Of a stretch of 64,000 nt of DNA, positions 50,396-55,453 are shown piece after piece; position 1 is the first letter of the stretch; each line of letters begins with the position of its first letter. A program made the position numbers and the translations under genes. This DNA is from Allolobophora icterica. Its lineage: Eukaryota > Annelida > Clitellata > Crassiclitellata > Lumbricidae. Location of the stretch: the NCBI GenBank assembly GCA_963556255.1, contig OY744606.1, positions 7,384,606-7,448,605 of the forward strand. The letters run 5' to 3'. The notes under the pieces are model-generated. The model was given only the letters and a program-made list of their open reading frames with translations. It had not been told where the DNA came from and ran no database searches.

Positions 50396-51864
50396 TTGTA
50401 GTGATTAGATTTTTCAATATCCTGACTAATTACGTGTTTTACGGTTTCTTTGTGGACCATATTGGAAGGTAGATTTTCAGAAACAATTGCTGACCAGGGT
50501 CCAAGACTGTGCTGAATAGACAATATAAATTAAGACATAACAAGACTTGGACTTACATTGAGAAGAATACTGGACTTGACAAATGACCGAGGACAATGGA
50601 AATCATTTGTCGTACCCATCGCCGCCAAATACTCGGCATCAGGAACTGATGGTGACAGTGACGATGATGATGAGGTATTCAGTTATATTACAATAGATTA
50701 CATGACGTTGTTGTTATGTTTAGTTTACCTACAAGGCAGACAAAGTCCAGCTGACGTTCCTGCAGCTGCTGAGCAGTGGTGCCACCCAGAACATCACGTT
50801 TCACTGTCGCAACACGGTAGCCTACTTTGACAAGAAGCAGAAGACGTTCGCAAACGCGGCCATCTTCCGAACGTACAATGATCTCGAACTTGTCGCCAAG
50901 AAGTCATCCAAGTTTAAGTACGACGTCACGTCGGACATCTGCCAGGTAACAACCGTTGCTGTTGGTTGTGTAATTGTATCCGACATTTATAAAACACCAC
51001 TTCAAGAAAAGAACACGTCAGTGGTACTCCCGACCCGAACCAGTGAAATTGTGAGTTGGATATAGTATGTATGTGTGGATTTTAAAATGTTTCTGTACTG
51101 GTTTGCTTGTATGTTTGTGTGGGTCGCAGTAGCCAATTGGTTAGTGCACTCACTTTGTAATGGGTTTGAAGCTTCGAGTCTCCCCCTGTGTGTCGAGACC
51201 TTGAGCAAGTCCATCTCTCACAATTGCTCAGCACCATCGATTGATGCTTGATTATTATTAGATAGTGGTGCTTAATAAATGCATAGTAAAATAAAAATAT
51301 ATGTATGTATGTGTCTTCAGTATTTACATGAGCTCTTCTGCCCCATTTCTGGTTTGGCTTGCCAGAGAAATTCTCTTCCCTGTGCTTTGGGTGGACTGGT
51401 TGTTCCTTCTGCACGCACCTTGACAATGCAGCATTGCACTGTTTTGGTAGGCAGGCCATCCACCTGAAACAGACTTCCTTTAGATCTGCACAGTTTCTTA
51501 GCTCTTGGGATTCTGCATGCACTTTCTGTTAATACTTGAAAACTGTTCTTTTGGGTGCACCTCGAGTAGTTATCTTGGAGAGGCGCTATGTGAATGCTCT
51601 GAATGAATGAATGAATGAATGAATGATTGAATGAATGAATGGTTGAATGAACGAATGAATGATTGAATGAATGAATGATTGAATTAATTAATTAATTAAT
51701 GTTTGATGTTTTTTCAGAATCGTCCGAGCAAGTGGGAGAAGACCGTGTTTGTATTTACGTCGCAGAAGACAAAGCGTCTGCCGATCGTCGACATAAATGT
51801 CGGAGACATCGGAGGAGAGAATCAGGCGTTCGGGCTGAGCATAGGTCCCGTCTGCTTCTCATAG
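4442..51864 (+). CDS. Fibrillar procollagen alpha chain, clade-A-like (5' part outside window)
   Basis: Encodes an extracellular fibril-forming collagen chain. Forty-nine exons were joined by AG/GT sites and phase; nearly all begin with a Gly codon at phase 0. In order they give the end of the minor helix (v1), the N-telopeptide (v2), 1008 residues of Gly-X-Y (v3-v42), a C-telopeptide (v43-v44) and a COLFI C-propeptide (v45-v49), about 1340 residues in all without the optional exon at 46724. With GPFGDT of v43 the helix reaches 1014 residues, the usual fibrillar length, so probably no helix exon is missing. The propeptide motif [10 protein letters not shown], the NIT glycosylation sequon and the LPIVD...GPVCF end resemble clade A (type I/II/III-like) chains. 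Signal peptide and any VWC domain are upstream of the window. Odd points: a Gly to Pro change in the helix and loss of two propeptide cysteines. Family is sure; orthology to one vertebrate chain is not claimed. Confidence 0.96.
5546..5832 (+). mobile_element. tRNA-derived SINE, family A (full copy)
   Basis: The head agtgtagtggttagcgcgct has an A box; ggttcagatcc is the B box. Anticodon-like ctgtcaa suggests tRNA-Asp(GTC) ancestry. The body (ggaagatgagacagcga...gaggctaagaaaat) is shared with 60852-61126. Confidence 0.8.
5870..6205 (+). mobile_element. LINE 3' end with gattagattag tail
   Basis: Decayed coding tail ([20 protein letters not shown]) and a 3' end ggaagtcattagattagatt. Its tail resembles the unit of the 21-bp array at 13.4 kb. 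Confidence 0.5.
7919..7984 (+). repeat. Hairpin tail (LINE/SINE 3' end)
   Basis: gagcgcctctgatgag...gtgctatataaatttgc. Confidence 0.6.
8010..8111 (+). CDS. Collagen exon v2: N-telopeptide
   Basis: 102 bp, phase 0, non-collagenous: 34 residues from PPESFMEAY to FIQAQV. It contains EKAGG, which matches the position and context of the vertebrate N-telopeptide cross-link lysine (EKSTGG). It links the minor and major helices. Confidence 0.85.
8492..8607 (-). repeat. LINE tail, second family
   Basis: Antisense copy of the 3' UTR described at 11370. Confidence 0.65.
9138..9182 (+). CDS. Collagen exon v3: start of major helix
   Basis: 45 bp, [15 protein letters not shown]. First perfect Gly-X-Y exon after the telopeptide; taken here as helix residue 1. 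Confidence 0.93.
9690..9768 (-). mobile_element. tRNA-like SINE head
   Basis: Antisense A box (ggccgattggttgagtgctt) and B box (gggttcgagtc). Confidence 0.55.
9956..10009 (+). CDS. Collagen exon v4
   Basis: 54 bp, [18 protein letters not shown]; acceptor ttcag. Confidence 0.93.
10827..10880 (+). CDS. Collagen exon v5
   Basis: 54 bp, [18 protein letters not shown]; donor gtgagt. Confidence 0.94.
11370..11600 (+). mobile_element. LINE 3' end, second family
   Basis: [31 protein letters not shown] and a stop, followed by the 3' UTR ggactgatcttctgga... gtgcattacaattacaatta. This UTR recurs at 8492, 17337, 32073 and 45594. Confidence 0.65.
11900..12339. mobile_element. Non-autonomous TIR element with C-rich interior
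   Basis: About 440 bp. The left end AGGGGCCGTCCATATATTAC pairs with the inverted right end AGGGGCCATCCACATATTAC. Interior has runs of C and repeated gtacgcaaaa motifs. No clear target duplication, so the superfamily is not assigned. Confidence 0.65.
12512..12565 (+). CDS. Collagen exon v6
   Basis: 54 bp, [18 protein letters not shown]; donor gtaaga. Confidence 0.92.
12904..12957 (+). CDS. Collagen exon v7: N-terminal helix cross-link lysine
   Basis: 54 bp, [18 protein letters not shown]. The KGH motif (Lys84 counted from 9138) corresponds to the vertebrate helix cross-link site Lys87 (KGHR). Confidence 0.94.
13100..13195 (-). repeat. Interspersed repeat family D
   Basis: ggcaccagcttattcacgag is shared with the copies at 600 and 46430. 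It starts aatcgtaatcgtaaa. Confidence 0.5.
13379..14137 (+). repeat. 21-bp minisatellite, 36 units
   Basis: Units start every 21 bp from 13391 to 14126 and are nearly perfect; the only common variant is A/G in ctatgg/ctgtgg. The array reads as an open frame of [14 protein letters not shown] heptads, which is a by-product of the period (21 is divisible by 3). It lies in the v7-v8 intron. Confidence 0.97.
14934..14995. repeat. (CA)n microsatellite
   Basis: CA tract with a short interruption. Confidence 0.95.
15371..15434 (+). repeat. Hairpin tail
   Basis: Near-identical to 7919-7984. Confidence 0.6.
15585..15638 (+). CDS. Collagen exon v8
   Basis: 54 bp, [18 protein letters not shown]; donor gtgagt. 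Confidence 0.93.
16116..16160 (+). CDS. Collagen exon v9
   Basis: 45 bp, [15 protein letters not shown]; donor gtatgt. Confidence 0.93.
16190..16325 (+). repeat. (CTGG)n followed by (CTGA)n
   Basis: Compound tetranucleotide microsatellite in the v9-v10 intron. Confidence 0.97.
16433..16486 (+). CDS. Collagen exon v10
   Basis: 54 bp, [18 protein letters not shown]; acceptor ttttccag. Confidence 0.94.
16980..17078 (+). CDS. Collagen exon v11
   Basis: 99 bp, 33 residues from [10 protein letters not shown] to GYPGMK; acceptor ttttttcag. Its length equals a 45 plus 54 pair, so an intron may have been lost here. Confidence 0.94.
17125..17198 (+). repeat. Near-perfect 37-bp tandem duplication
   Basis: Two copies of gaggatcctagtcattgttc followed by aattataattaat. 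Confidence 0.85.
17337..17457 (+). repeat. LINE tail, second family
   Basis: Sense copy of the same 3' UTR, ending aattacaattacg. Confidence 0.65.
17900..17998 (+). CDS. Collagen exon v12
   Basis: 99 bp, from [10 protein letters not shown] to GEPGRH; donor gtaagc. Confidence 0.94.
18303..18404 (-). mobile_element. SINE family A head
   Basis: tRNA-like head only, antisense, abutting the (TA)n tract. Confidence 0.7.
18404..18479. repeat. (TA)n microsatellite
   Basis: About 37 TA units. Confidence 0.97.
18653..18697 (+). CDS. Collagen exon v13
   Basis: 45 bp, [15 protein letters not shown]; donor gtaagt. NGT is a possible N-glycosylation sequon inside the helix. Confidence 0.93.
18715..18790 (-). 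repeat. Hairpin tail
   Basis: Antisense: atatagcgccccttcaagat...aggtgctccc. Confidence 0.6.
19124..19222 (+). CDS. Collagen exon v14
   Basis: 99 bp, from [10 protein letters not shown] to GLKGDT; donor gtaggt. Confidence 0.94.
20088..20195 (+). CDS. Collagen exon v15
   Basis: 108 bp, from [10 protein letters not shown] to GEAGRR. Contains RGD within GDRGDVG. Donor gtaaca. Confidence 0.93.
20943..21095 (+). repeat. Degenerate tandem repeat (ttccatatatcat type)
   Basis: About 22-bp units with ttccaattcc/atatcattcc. Confidence 0.6.
21141..21175 (+). pseudogene. Decayed partial copy of collagen exon v16
   Basis: ttcaggtatcagccaggg then ttaccaggtgcagg matches the start of v16 including its acceptor; 167 bp upstream. 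The frame is broken. Confidence 0.6.
21312..21365 (+). CDS. Collagen exon v16
   Basis: 54 bp, [18 protein letters not shown]; acceptor gtttag, donor gtaagt. A decayed partial copy of its 5' half lies about 167 bp upstream (21141-21175). Confidence 0.93.
21944..22051 (+). CDS. Collagen exon v17
   Basis: 108 bp, from [10 protein letters not shown] to GNKGPT; donor gtaagc. Confidence 0.94.
22891..22935 (+). CDS. Collagen exon v18
   Basis: 45 bp, [15 protein letters not shown]; donor gtaagt. Confidence 0.93.
23405..23735. repeat. (GTAT)n-type microsatellite
   Basis: tgtatgtatcta tracts interrupted by the family B SINE fragment. Confidence 0.9.
23461..23553 (-). mobile_element. SINE family B 3' part
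   Basis: Nearly identical, inverted, to 44010-44105. Confidence 0.75.
23987..24040 (+). CDS. Collagen exon v19
   Basis: 54 bp, [18 protein letters not shown]; followed by the G-rich repeat intron. Confidence 0.93.
24150..24790 (+). repeat. G-rich GGGT/GGAT array
   Basis: Mostly gggtgggt, with a 131-bp higher-order unit (starts 24179, 24310, 24441). In the v19-v20 intron on the sense strand. The long open frames here are artefacts of the repeat. Confidence 0.95.
25114..25212 (+). CDS. Collagen exon v20
   Basis: 99 bp, from [10 protein letters not shown] to GPPGTP; donor gtcagt. Confidence 0.93.
25615..25924. mobile_element. hAT-like MITE
   Basis: 310 bp. Begins CAGGGGTCACGAC and ends CAACGGGCCTA, imperfect inverted ends; flanked by gtggtaag on both sides (25607-25614, 25925-25932). 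In the intron between v20 and v21. Confidence 0.7.
26415..26560. repeat. (CA)n-rich microsatellite
   Basis: Interrupted CA tract; the ORFs over it are artefacts. Confidence 0.95.
27344..27451 (+). CDS. Collagen exon v21
   Basis: 108 bp, from [10 protein letters not shown] to GPPGPA; donor gtcagt. Confidence 0.94.
27786..28047 (-). mobile_element. LINE 3' end with a frameshift
   Basis: The minus strand reads [28 protein letters not shown], then in the next frame [19 protein letters not shown], a typical C-terminus of non-LTR retrotransposon polyproteins. Confidence 0.6.
28081..28135. repeat. (ATT)n microsatellite
   Basis: About 17 ATT units. Confidence 0.95.
28320..28373 (+). CDS. Collagen exon v22
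   Basis: 54 bp, [18 protein letters not shown]. The donor gtttga is weak, but length and frame fit exactly. Confidence 0.9.
28920..29018 (+). CDS. Collagen exon v23
   Basis: 99 bp, from [10 protein letters not shown] to GPAGPA; donor gtacgt. Confidence 0.93.
29733..29831 (+). CDS. Collagen exon v24
   Basis: 99 bp, from [10 protein letters not shown] to GVVGAP; donor gtgagt. Confidence 0.94.
30200..30253 (+). CDS. Collagen exon v25
   Basis: 54 bp, [18 protein letters not shown]; donor gtgagt. Confidence 0.93.
30470..30545 (+). mobile_element. Degenerate SINE family A head
   Basis: actggttagcatgctggact and attcaaatccc keep the box A/B spacing. Confidence 0.4.
31106..31159 (+). CDS. Collagen exon v26
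   Basis: 54 bp, [18 protein letters not shown]; donor gtgaga. Confidence 0.94.
31608..31661 (+). CDS. Collagen exon v27
   Basis: 54 bp, [18 protein letters not shown]; donor gtaaga. Confidence 0.93.
32073..32168 (-). repeat. LINE tail, second family
   Basis: Antisense copy, just left of the hAT MITE at 32198. Confidence 0.6.
32198..32676. mobile_element. hAT MITE with perfect 8-bp target duplication
   Basis: 479 bp. Ends TAGGGGTCCACCGGAAA and its inverse; flanked by tatattac on both sides (32190-32197, 32677-32684). No transposase; interior AT-rich. Confidence 0.88.
32700..33395 (+). mobile_element. CR1/L2-like LINE 3' end (best copy)
   Basis: Holds an open frame of 195 codons (32751-33338), the region after the reverse transcriptase: [59 protein letters not shown]. 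The 3' UTR forms a hairpin (gcctctgag...gaggcgctatagaaat) and ends in (attg)n. 5'-truncated. It follows directly after the hAT MITE. Confidence 0.85.
33740..33901 (+). CDS. Collagen exon v28 with a Gly to Pro imperfection
   Basis: 162 bp, 54 residues. The triplets run [12 protein letters not shown]: codon cct replaces the expected Gly codon at helix residue 598 (counted from 9138). Frame and exon length are kept, so this is a substitution and not an insertion. Donor gtaagt. Confidence 0.93.
34363..34416 (+). CDS. Collagen exon v29
   Basis: 54 bp, [18 protein letters not shown]; acceptor tttttag. Confidence 0.93.
34859..35074 (+). CDS. Collagen exon v30 (largest helix exon)
   Basis: 216 bp, 72 residues from [10 protein letters not shown] to GKEGIK, equal to four 54-bp units. 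The acceptor gcaaaag is poor in pyrimidines; donor gtaaga is good. Confidence 0.92.
35663..35770 (+). CDS. Collagen exon v31
   Basis: 108 bp, from [10 protein letters not shown] to GQDGPP; contains RGD within QRGDRG. Donor gttagt. Confidence 0.94.
36414..36521 (+). CDS. Collagen exon v32
   Basis: 108 bp, from [10 protein letters not shown] to GPPGPI. The place matching the vertebrate collagenase site (G775-I/L776) reads [10 protein letters not shown], so the cleavage-site residue is not kept. Confidence 0.93.
37249..37356 (+). CDS. Collagen exon v33
   Basis: 108 bp, from [10 protein letters not shown] to GEPGPD; donor gtaaga. Confidence 0.94.
37969..38076 (+). CDS. Collagen exon v34
   Basis: 108 bp, from [10 protein letters not shown] to GGPGLQ; donor gtacag. 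Confidence 0.93.
38221..38290 (-). repeat. Hairpin tail with (attc)n
   Basis: Antisense copy with an attcattc simple tail. Confidence 0.6.
38684..38740 (-). repeat. Hairpin tail
   Basis: Antisense copy next to an (att)n run. Confidence 0.6.
38958..39011 (+). CDS. Collagen exon v35
   Basis: 54 bp, [18 protein letters not shown]; donor gtgagt. Confidence 0.94.
40280..40333 (+). CDS. Collagen exon v36
   Basis: 54 bp, [18 protein letters not shown]; acceptor gttttcag. Confidence 0.94.
40455..40660 (+). mobile_element. SINE family C
   Basis: Head gttagagcactcgcc, B box ggttcaagcct, cttgagcaaatccttcac, tail gcttaataaatgcataata. Confidence 0.7.
40895..40948 (+). CDS. Collagen exon v37
   Basis: 54 bp, [18 protein letters not shown]; donor gtgaga. 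Confidence 0.93.
41568..41621 (+). CDS. Collagen exon v38: C-terminal helix cross-link lysine
   Basis: 54 bp, [18 protein letters not shown]. Lys927 (from 9138) corresponds to vertebrate Lys930 (GIKGHR); it is 843 residues after Lys84, the same spacing as Lys87 to Lys930. Confidence 0.93.
42140..42193 (+). CDS. Collagen exon v39
   Basis: 54 bp, [18 protein letters not shown]; donor gtgagt. Confidence 0.94.
42215..42440 (+). repeat. Tandem repeat, about 58 bp, four units
   Basis: atgtcacattttcataac...cattttcc units directly after exon v39. Confidence 0.75.
42550..42621 (+). CDS. Collagen exon v40
   Basis: 72 bp, 24 residues from [10 protein letters not shown] to GFQGQP; donor gtcagt. Confidence 0.92.
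42834..42910. repeat. (GAT)n microsatellite
   Basis: gatgatgat with gacgacgac interruptions. Confidence 0.92.
43010..43330 (+). repeat. Degenerate tandem repeat, about 55 bp, six units
   Basis: Recurring gataagataacaaaacaa and gtaaaaata blocks in the v40-v41 intron. Confidence 0.65.
43564..43599 (+). CDS. Collagen exon v41
   Basis: 36 bp, [12 protein letters not shown]; donor gtaagt. Confidence 0.93.
43648..43696 (-). repeat. Hairpin tail
   Basis: Antisense, 50 bp after exon v41. Confidence 0.5.
43882..44110 (+). mobile_element. tRNA-derived SINE, family B, with LINE-type hairpin tail
   Basis: Head gtggctcagtggtaag and B box ggttcgaatccc; the tail gagcgcctctgag...gagaggcgctatagaaat matches the LINE 3' end at 33330-33370. 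Complete and apparently young. Confidence 0.82.
44166..44236 (-). repeat. Hairpin tail
   Basis: Antisense; shortly after the complete family B SINE. Confidence 0.6.
44670..44705 (+). CDS. Collagen exon v42: Gly-Pro-Pro helix end
   Basis: 36 bp, [12 protein letters not shown], the usual imino-acid-rich C-terminal clamp of a fibrillar helix; donor gtaagt. Confidence 0.95.
44870..45215. repeat. (ACAT)n-type microsatellite
   Basis: catacatacataaata tracts just before exon v43. Confidence 0.92.
45263..45358 (+). CDS. Collagen exon v43: C-telopeptide
   Basis: 96 bp, 32 residues beginning [10 protein letters not shown] and ending PDTVM. Its first two triplets bring the helix to 1014 residues. It contains RPK, a possible telopeptide lysine. 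Confidence 0.9.
45594..45706 (-). repeat. LINE tail, second family
   Basis: Antisense copy in the v43-v44 intron. Confidence 0.65.
46060..46119 (+). CDS. Collagen exon v44: acidic linker
   Basis: 60 bp, [20 protein letters not shown], phase 0 to 0. Acidic and Ser-rich. It is near where a procollagen C-proteinase (BMP1/tolloid) would cut before an Asp, but the exact site is not clear. Confidence 0.82.
46425..46510 (-). repeat. Interspersed repeat family D
   Basis: gtcgtaatcgtaaactcc then agtgctactcaaaagcc; shorter and more decayed than the copy at 13100. Confidence 0.45.
46724..46933 (+). CDS. Candidate in-frame exon in the C-propeptide with three cysteines
   Basis: 210 bp, 70 codons, phase 0 to 0, between v44 and v45. 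The open frame starts at the acceptor (tttattag, whose TAG is an in-frame stop) and stops two codons past a strong donor (tcg|gtaagt). It has Cys in TCLE, ICGE and SCTP, a sequon NLT, and a leucine-spaced helix-like start resembling the coiled coil at the head of fibrillar C-propeptides. No family match is known to me. It may be constitutive, a cassette, or chance; transcripts would decide. Confidence 0.45.
47049..47184 (+). CDS. Collagen exon v45: start of COLFI domain
   Basis: 136 bp, phase 0 to 1. Heptad-like [17 protein letters not shown], then [20 protein letters not shown] is propeptide Cys1. The vertebrate Cys2 (LKMCHSDW in COL1A1) is Ser here (LANSYPDY). Confidence 0.94.
47510..47582 (-). 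repeat. Hairpin tail
   Basis: Antisense, preceded by (ggtaat)n. Confidence 0.6.
47670..47785 (+). repeat. Degenerate tandem repeat before exon v46
   Basis: ggttttgcttgatcagaaaa-like units of about 27 bp that supply much of the T-rich tract before the acceptor. Confidence 0.6.
47792..47895 (+). CDS. Collagen exon v46: calcium-loop region
   Basis: 104 bp, phase 1 to 0. [14 protein letters not shown] matches the calcium-binding loop YWIDPNQGCNLDAI of COL1A1, with Gln to Arg and Cys3 to Ser. HCD and TCV are Cys4 and Cys5. The donor gtcggc is weak, so the 3' edge is slightly uncertain. Confidence 0.9.
48105..48345 (-). mobile_element. LINE 3' end, decayed
   Basis: Minus strand: [20 protein letters not shown], followed by the hairpin tail (cctgtgaatag...gaggcgatatata). 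Same family as 32700-33395. Confidence 0.7.
48395..48632 (-). mobile_element. SINE family C-like, long version
   Basis: Antisense: B box gggttcaagcctcc, head gaatggatagcgcgctcgg, body with atgttctgtcatgtg. Confidence 0.65.
49030..49104 (+). CDS. Collagen exon v47
   Basis: 75 bp, 25 residues from [10 protein letters not shown] to AIENGFP, with [10 protein letters not shown] matching the clade A motif WFGESMTDGF. Donor gtaagt. Confidence 0.93.
49359..50336 (-). mobile_element. Mariner-like element with long TIRs
   Basis: 978 bp flanked by TA. The ends (CACCGTGTCTCAAAATAAAC...) form inverted repeats of 199 bp (49359-49557 and 50138-50336) that look nearly identical. The centre keeps only the C-terminal part of a transposase on the minus strand, so the element is internally deleted. 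It sits in a TA-rich microsatellite inside the v47-v48 intron. Confidence 0.9.
49669..50136 (-). pseudogene. 5'-truncated mariner-like transposase (DDE C-terminal part)
   Basis: Open for about 155 codons with no start and its stop at 49669-49671. It contains QDGAPAH (second catalytic Asp) and [15 protein letters not shown] (third Asp) with 37 residues between them, i.e. DD37D spacing as in the maT group. The N-terminal DNA-binding half and first Asp are missing. Confidence 0.88.
50736..50945 (+). CDS. Collagen exon v48: propeptide core
   Basis: 210 bp, 70 residues. [20 protein letters not shown] carries the conserved N-glycan sequon NIT, followed by Cys6 (HCRNTVAY) and Cys7 (DICQ). Acceptor ctacaag. 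Confidence 0.95.
50983..51045 (-). repeat. Hairpin tail
   Basis: Antisense, 37 bp after exon v48. Confidence 0.55.
51118..51297 (+). mobile_element. SINE family C
   Basis: Head attggttagtgcactcac, cttgagcaagtcc, tail gcttaataaatgcatag. Confidence 0.7.
51329..51700 (+). mobile_element. LINE 3' end, decayed, with (gaat)n tail
   Basis: The plus strand keeps [19 protein letters not shown], then a hairpin tail (cctcgagtag...gagaggcgctatg) and a long (aatg)n tract. It ends 18 bp before collagen exon v49. Confidence 0.65.
51718..51864 (+). CDS. Collagen exon v49: C-terminus and stop
   Basis: 147 bp, 48 residues and [21 protein letters not shown] then IGPVCFS, which carries Cys8 and the hallmark fibrillar C-terminus. 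Acceptor ttttcag. Confidence 0.97.
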   Translation, partial: NRPSKWEKTVFVFTSQKTKRLPIVDINVGDIGGENQAFGLSIGPVCFS

Positions 51865-52891
51865 CATCAGGAATAGTAAACCACTCAAGGACGAAACACT
51901 TTTAACACCTCAGCGATCGAAGCCACTTTTCTATGCTTCGTCACGCGAAGAAGCATTTACGTAACATTATATCTAGTGCATTTATTCTTTTGTGATACGA
52001 GACCCTGGTAATTTTGCCGTACACTGCCAAAATAGACGAAGACTCGCTCTGCAACGACGCAGAAAGTTAGCCCGGTTACGCGTGTTGGCTGTTTCGTAGC
52101 ATGTTCGATGACTGGCCTTGCCTTGACTAGTCTTTTACCAGAGGATTCAGTATGTTGACTGCGTTCCTCACCTTGTGTGGTCTTTACATGGGTAATGTCA
52201 TGTAAATGAGTTTGAAATCTCGTGCGTTTTCAGTGTCCATGATGGCTGTTTCAGATGAAGCCTATAACAAGCACTGCCTGTATCACAATTCGTTGGTATC
52301 ATTAGAAGGTCAGTGTCTATGTCTGGTCAAGTTGGTCAATGTGTGATGCTAAGGCAAACTGCATCTTGGCCATTATCCTCTAGACCATTGCTAAATTATG
52401 CTTTATCTTAAACTATGTGTCTAAGAAAATTATTATTCATCCTTTATGAATAGTGCAATGTAATGGATAAAGGTAATGTTGGGACCATGTTTCATTGCTG
52501 TTTGCAACATTCAGATTCAATTATGTACAAAACGGAGTATGGAAAGGCTTTCCCAACTCACTTGAAAGTTATAATTACATGAGAACCACGACTTCCACTT
52601 ATGAGATGTTTAACTTCTGGTGCATGTACAAAACTGGCAGTAATTTGTCGAGTTACGGATTTGAGTGAGTGGTACTGAATTTCAATTGTATCAGTTGCAC
52701 TTTGTCGAAAAGTGCGCTGTTTCTCAGGTAGTTTCATTTACAACCAAACCATTGAGTGTCACAAGAATTGAAATTTGAGACGTGTTTGTGAGCTGGCTAT
52801 TTTTTTTCCAGCTACAGATCGGAAAATGTGAAGCCATATGACTGCTCTTGTTGGATATGCACTTAAGCCCTGAAGAAGTCACACGGATTAC
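51865..52891 (+). other. Probable collagen 3' UTR
   Basis: Unique-looking sequence without ORFs or recognised repeats, from the stop codon to the AATAAA hexamer. Confidence 0.5.
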
Positions 52892-52897
52892 AATAAA
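52892..52897 (+). promoter_or_regulatory. Likely collagen polyadenylation signal
   Basis: The first AATAAA I see after the collagen stop, about 1.03 kb downstream. It would give a 3' UTR of 51865 to about 52915. Inferred from the hexamer only. Confidence 0.5.
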
Positions 52898-52910
52898 CGC
52901 ATAAAATATT

Positions 52911-55136
52911 TTACTATTCTTTACTTACCTGTTTCTTGATAGTAAACTAATATTTAACAATGACGTGTGGCTGCCAGACCTGTTAACATCAGTCTCACAC
53001 GTAGGAAGTTTCAGCTAACCCTATGTATTCTAATGACTAGTTGGCAGTGTAAATAGCAGACTTGTTCCTAGATTGCTGTAGTCTTCTGTGCATCTTATAA
53101 GAAAGATTCCCAACTTCATGGCCAAATTTGTAAGTTCCTTTAGAGACATGTAAACATGTTATCTTCAGCATTATATAAGAGCGTTCTGGTATGGTTTCAC
53201 AAATTCCACAATTTTTTCAACATTTAGATAGACAGCTCTTCATTGGCGACTGACTAACTGCACTTCAGGTTCGCATTTCTGTGTGGCCTTGCACACATTA
53301 ACAATTTTTGTAAGTATAATTACTAACTTTTTAATTTGGCACTTGAACAGCCGTCTCAGTCGAAGTTTGAACCTGTTCCTCTGCAAAGGCTTTGGGGCAG
53401 AGGCTGCGAGTCTGCTGTTACGGCAGCTGGCTACCGGTTACCATGGTGATATGATCATCATCATTGTCGTCGTTGCATATTCTGATATATTTTAATCCAA
53501 CATGTACTGTTTGTGTATTCGTCGCTACTGTCTTGGAAATAGTTGCTTAGAAATGAGGTAAATGTGGTCGGAGATGAACATGCAGCCGTAAGCTCGACCA
53601 CCAGTTTATAGCAATTTTATTATGCATAACATACACTAGAGAATCATTATTCTGAAGTAGTAGTTATGTGTGTATCAGAGAACTTGTACATGGATCGTAA
53701 ATTTAGTTCAGCAATAGAAACTGACTTCATTTTAATACTGTCCTGTTATGAGGTGGTTCTAGGTCCAAGAAACTGCAGTTTTGGTGAATGTATATATACA
53801 CCGTATCTACTAAATATACAAAACCAACTTACAGCACCGTTTTGTACGTCCCAGTGCACACATACATGTATATACATGCTATAAACATGAGCACTGGTAC
53901 ATAAACACTACATGTATGTATCAGTACATACATATGTTTATATGTGTGCTCTTTTCCCATTTATGTGCTTTAAATTCATATAGCAAACTGGAACGAAATA
54001 TATGTTCCCCATCAAACAGATACATCGTCTGTTAATTGAGGTATATACAAGCAGCATGTAATGTATATACTCCGTCGTGAAGCTATCTAATTTAATGCCA
54101 TTGTTTACATAGGTAAATCTGCTTAGTTGGCTGAAATGTGTACGTAGCTGTTCGCTAGATTATTTCTAATTAAACTTTTTAAGTGCTTGCAAGTGTTGAT
54201 GTTAAATTGAATAGCCTATGTAAGTTGCCAACAAACAGTGTACATTGGAATGACGCTGCTTGTTGCCATCCATTGCCGGGTTCCATTTGGAACTGCTTTC
54301 ATTTGAAAATGCTTGATTCTGTTCAGAATGTCTCAGTTCCATTATAACAGATCTGTTCCTGCCAGGTTGGTTCTACTTGGAACTTATCAGTTCCACTGTA
54401 ACGGATATCCAGAATGGTTTGGTTCTAATTGGAACTTATCAGTTCCATTAGGTTCCATTATAATGGATCAGTTCCATCCAAATGGTTTCATTCTATTTGG
54501 AACTTATGAGTTCCATTAAGAACTATAGTACTTGGCTCCATTCAGACTGTTTCGTTTAGAACTATGAATTCTGGCTGTCCCCAACAGTCCACTTGACAAA
54601 GTCTTTGATTTAATTTCAGTTTTGACTCTTATAAACTCTGAAAGCTAAAGACAAGGAATTTCACTGGCAGCTTGACAGGGAGGGAAGACCACCCAAACGA
54701 GCCCTTTGTCCCCAAAGTGCTCCCAAAAATTATGGCTCTGTTTGTAAAATGTGAATATCACTGCAAGTCTGGGAGAGAAAGGTCATTCGAATATAACTTA
54801 TCCGATTGTAAAAATATGCATATATACAACTACAATCGTCCAGGAATGCAGTCGGATTCTGACAGTCCCATGACTAAAATTTCATCAAACATGTTTGTGA
54901 CTCAAACAAACATAAAAGTTGTCATTACCAAACACAACTTGTGAATTTTAGATGCACAGTCAAGTATGGATCTGAAATTACTTAAGCCTCTTTAGAAGCT
55001 ATTTTTCCCAGCCACGTTAAGACCGTTTGTTTAACGATGTATAGCGAAAAATGTGCATATTTTCCTATTGATGGCACCAACGACCTTTCATGCCACAATA
55101 CATCATTGTCCAGTACTGTAAATAGTTGTCTTTCCA
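52911..55136. other. Intergenic, largely unassigned
   Basis: No gene found. Contains the 54.3-kb tandem repeat. Short ORFs show no recognisable motif. Confidence 0.6.
54310..54535 (+). repeat. Degenerate tandem repeat, about 75 bp
   Basis: ttggaacttatcagttcc recurs with aatggttt...ttct; intergenic. Confidence 0.65.
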
Positions 55137-55453
55137 CAGGGGCGGATCCAGAAGGTTCATTGGGAGGGGGTCAAAAATAATACATTCATTTCTCATTTCC
55201 CCTAAATTTTTTTTTCAATTCATCTCCCAACAAAACTGATGAATTTTTTTAGTCGTTAATCTCCAGATAAAAAAAGTCGTATATATATATATATGCTCAT
55301 CAACGTCACGGGGGGCCATGTCCTCTGTTAATATCAAAATATCAAATGGGGCCATTATTTCGTCATTTTCCTCGTCGGCTTCGTGGCCACGTCCTGTGTA
55401 AATTTCAAATGGGGGGGCCATGGCCGGATTGGCCCCCCCTGGATCCGCCCTTG
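55137..55453. mobile_element. hAT-like MITE between the two genes
   Basis: 317 bp. Ends CAGGGGCGGATCCAG and CTGGATCCGCCCTTG; flanked by tctttcca on both sides (55129-55136, 55454-55461). Confidence 0.85.

Noticed and set aside
53283..54944. Small ORFs of 60-90 codons between the genes
   Set aside because: No motif, no splice or start context, and lengths expected by chance in this composition.
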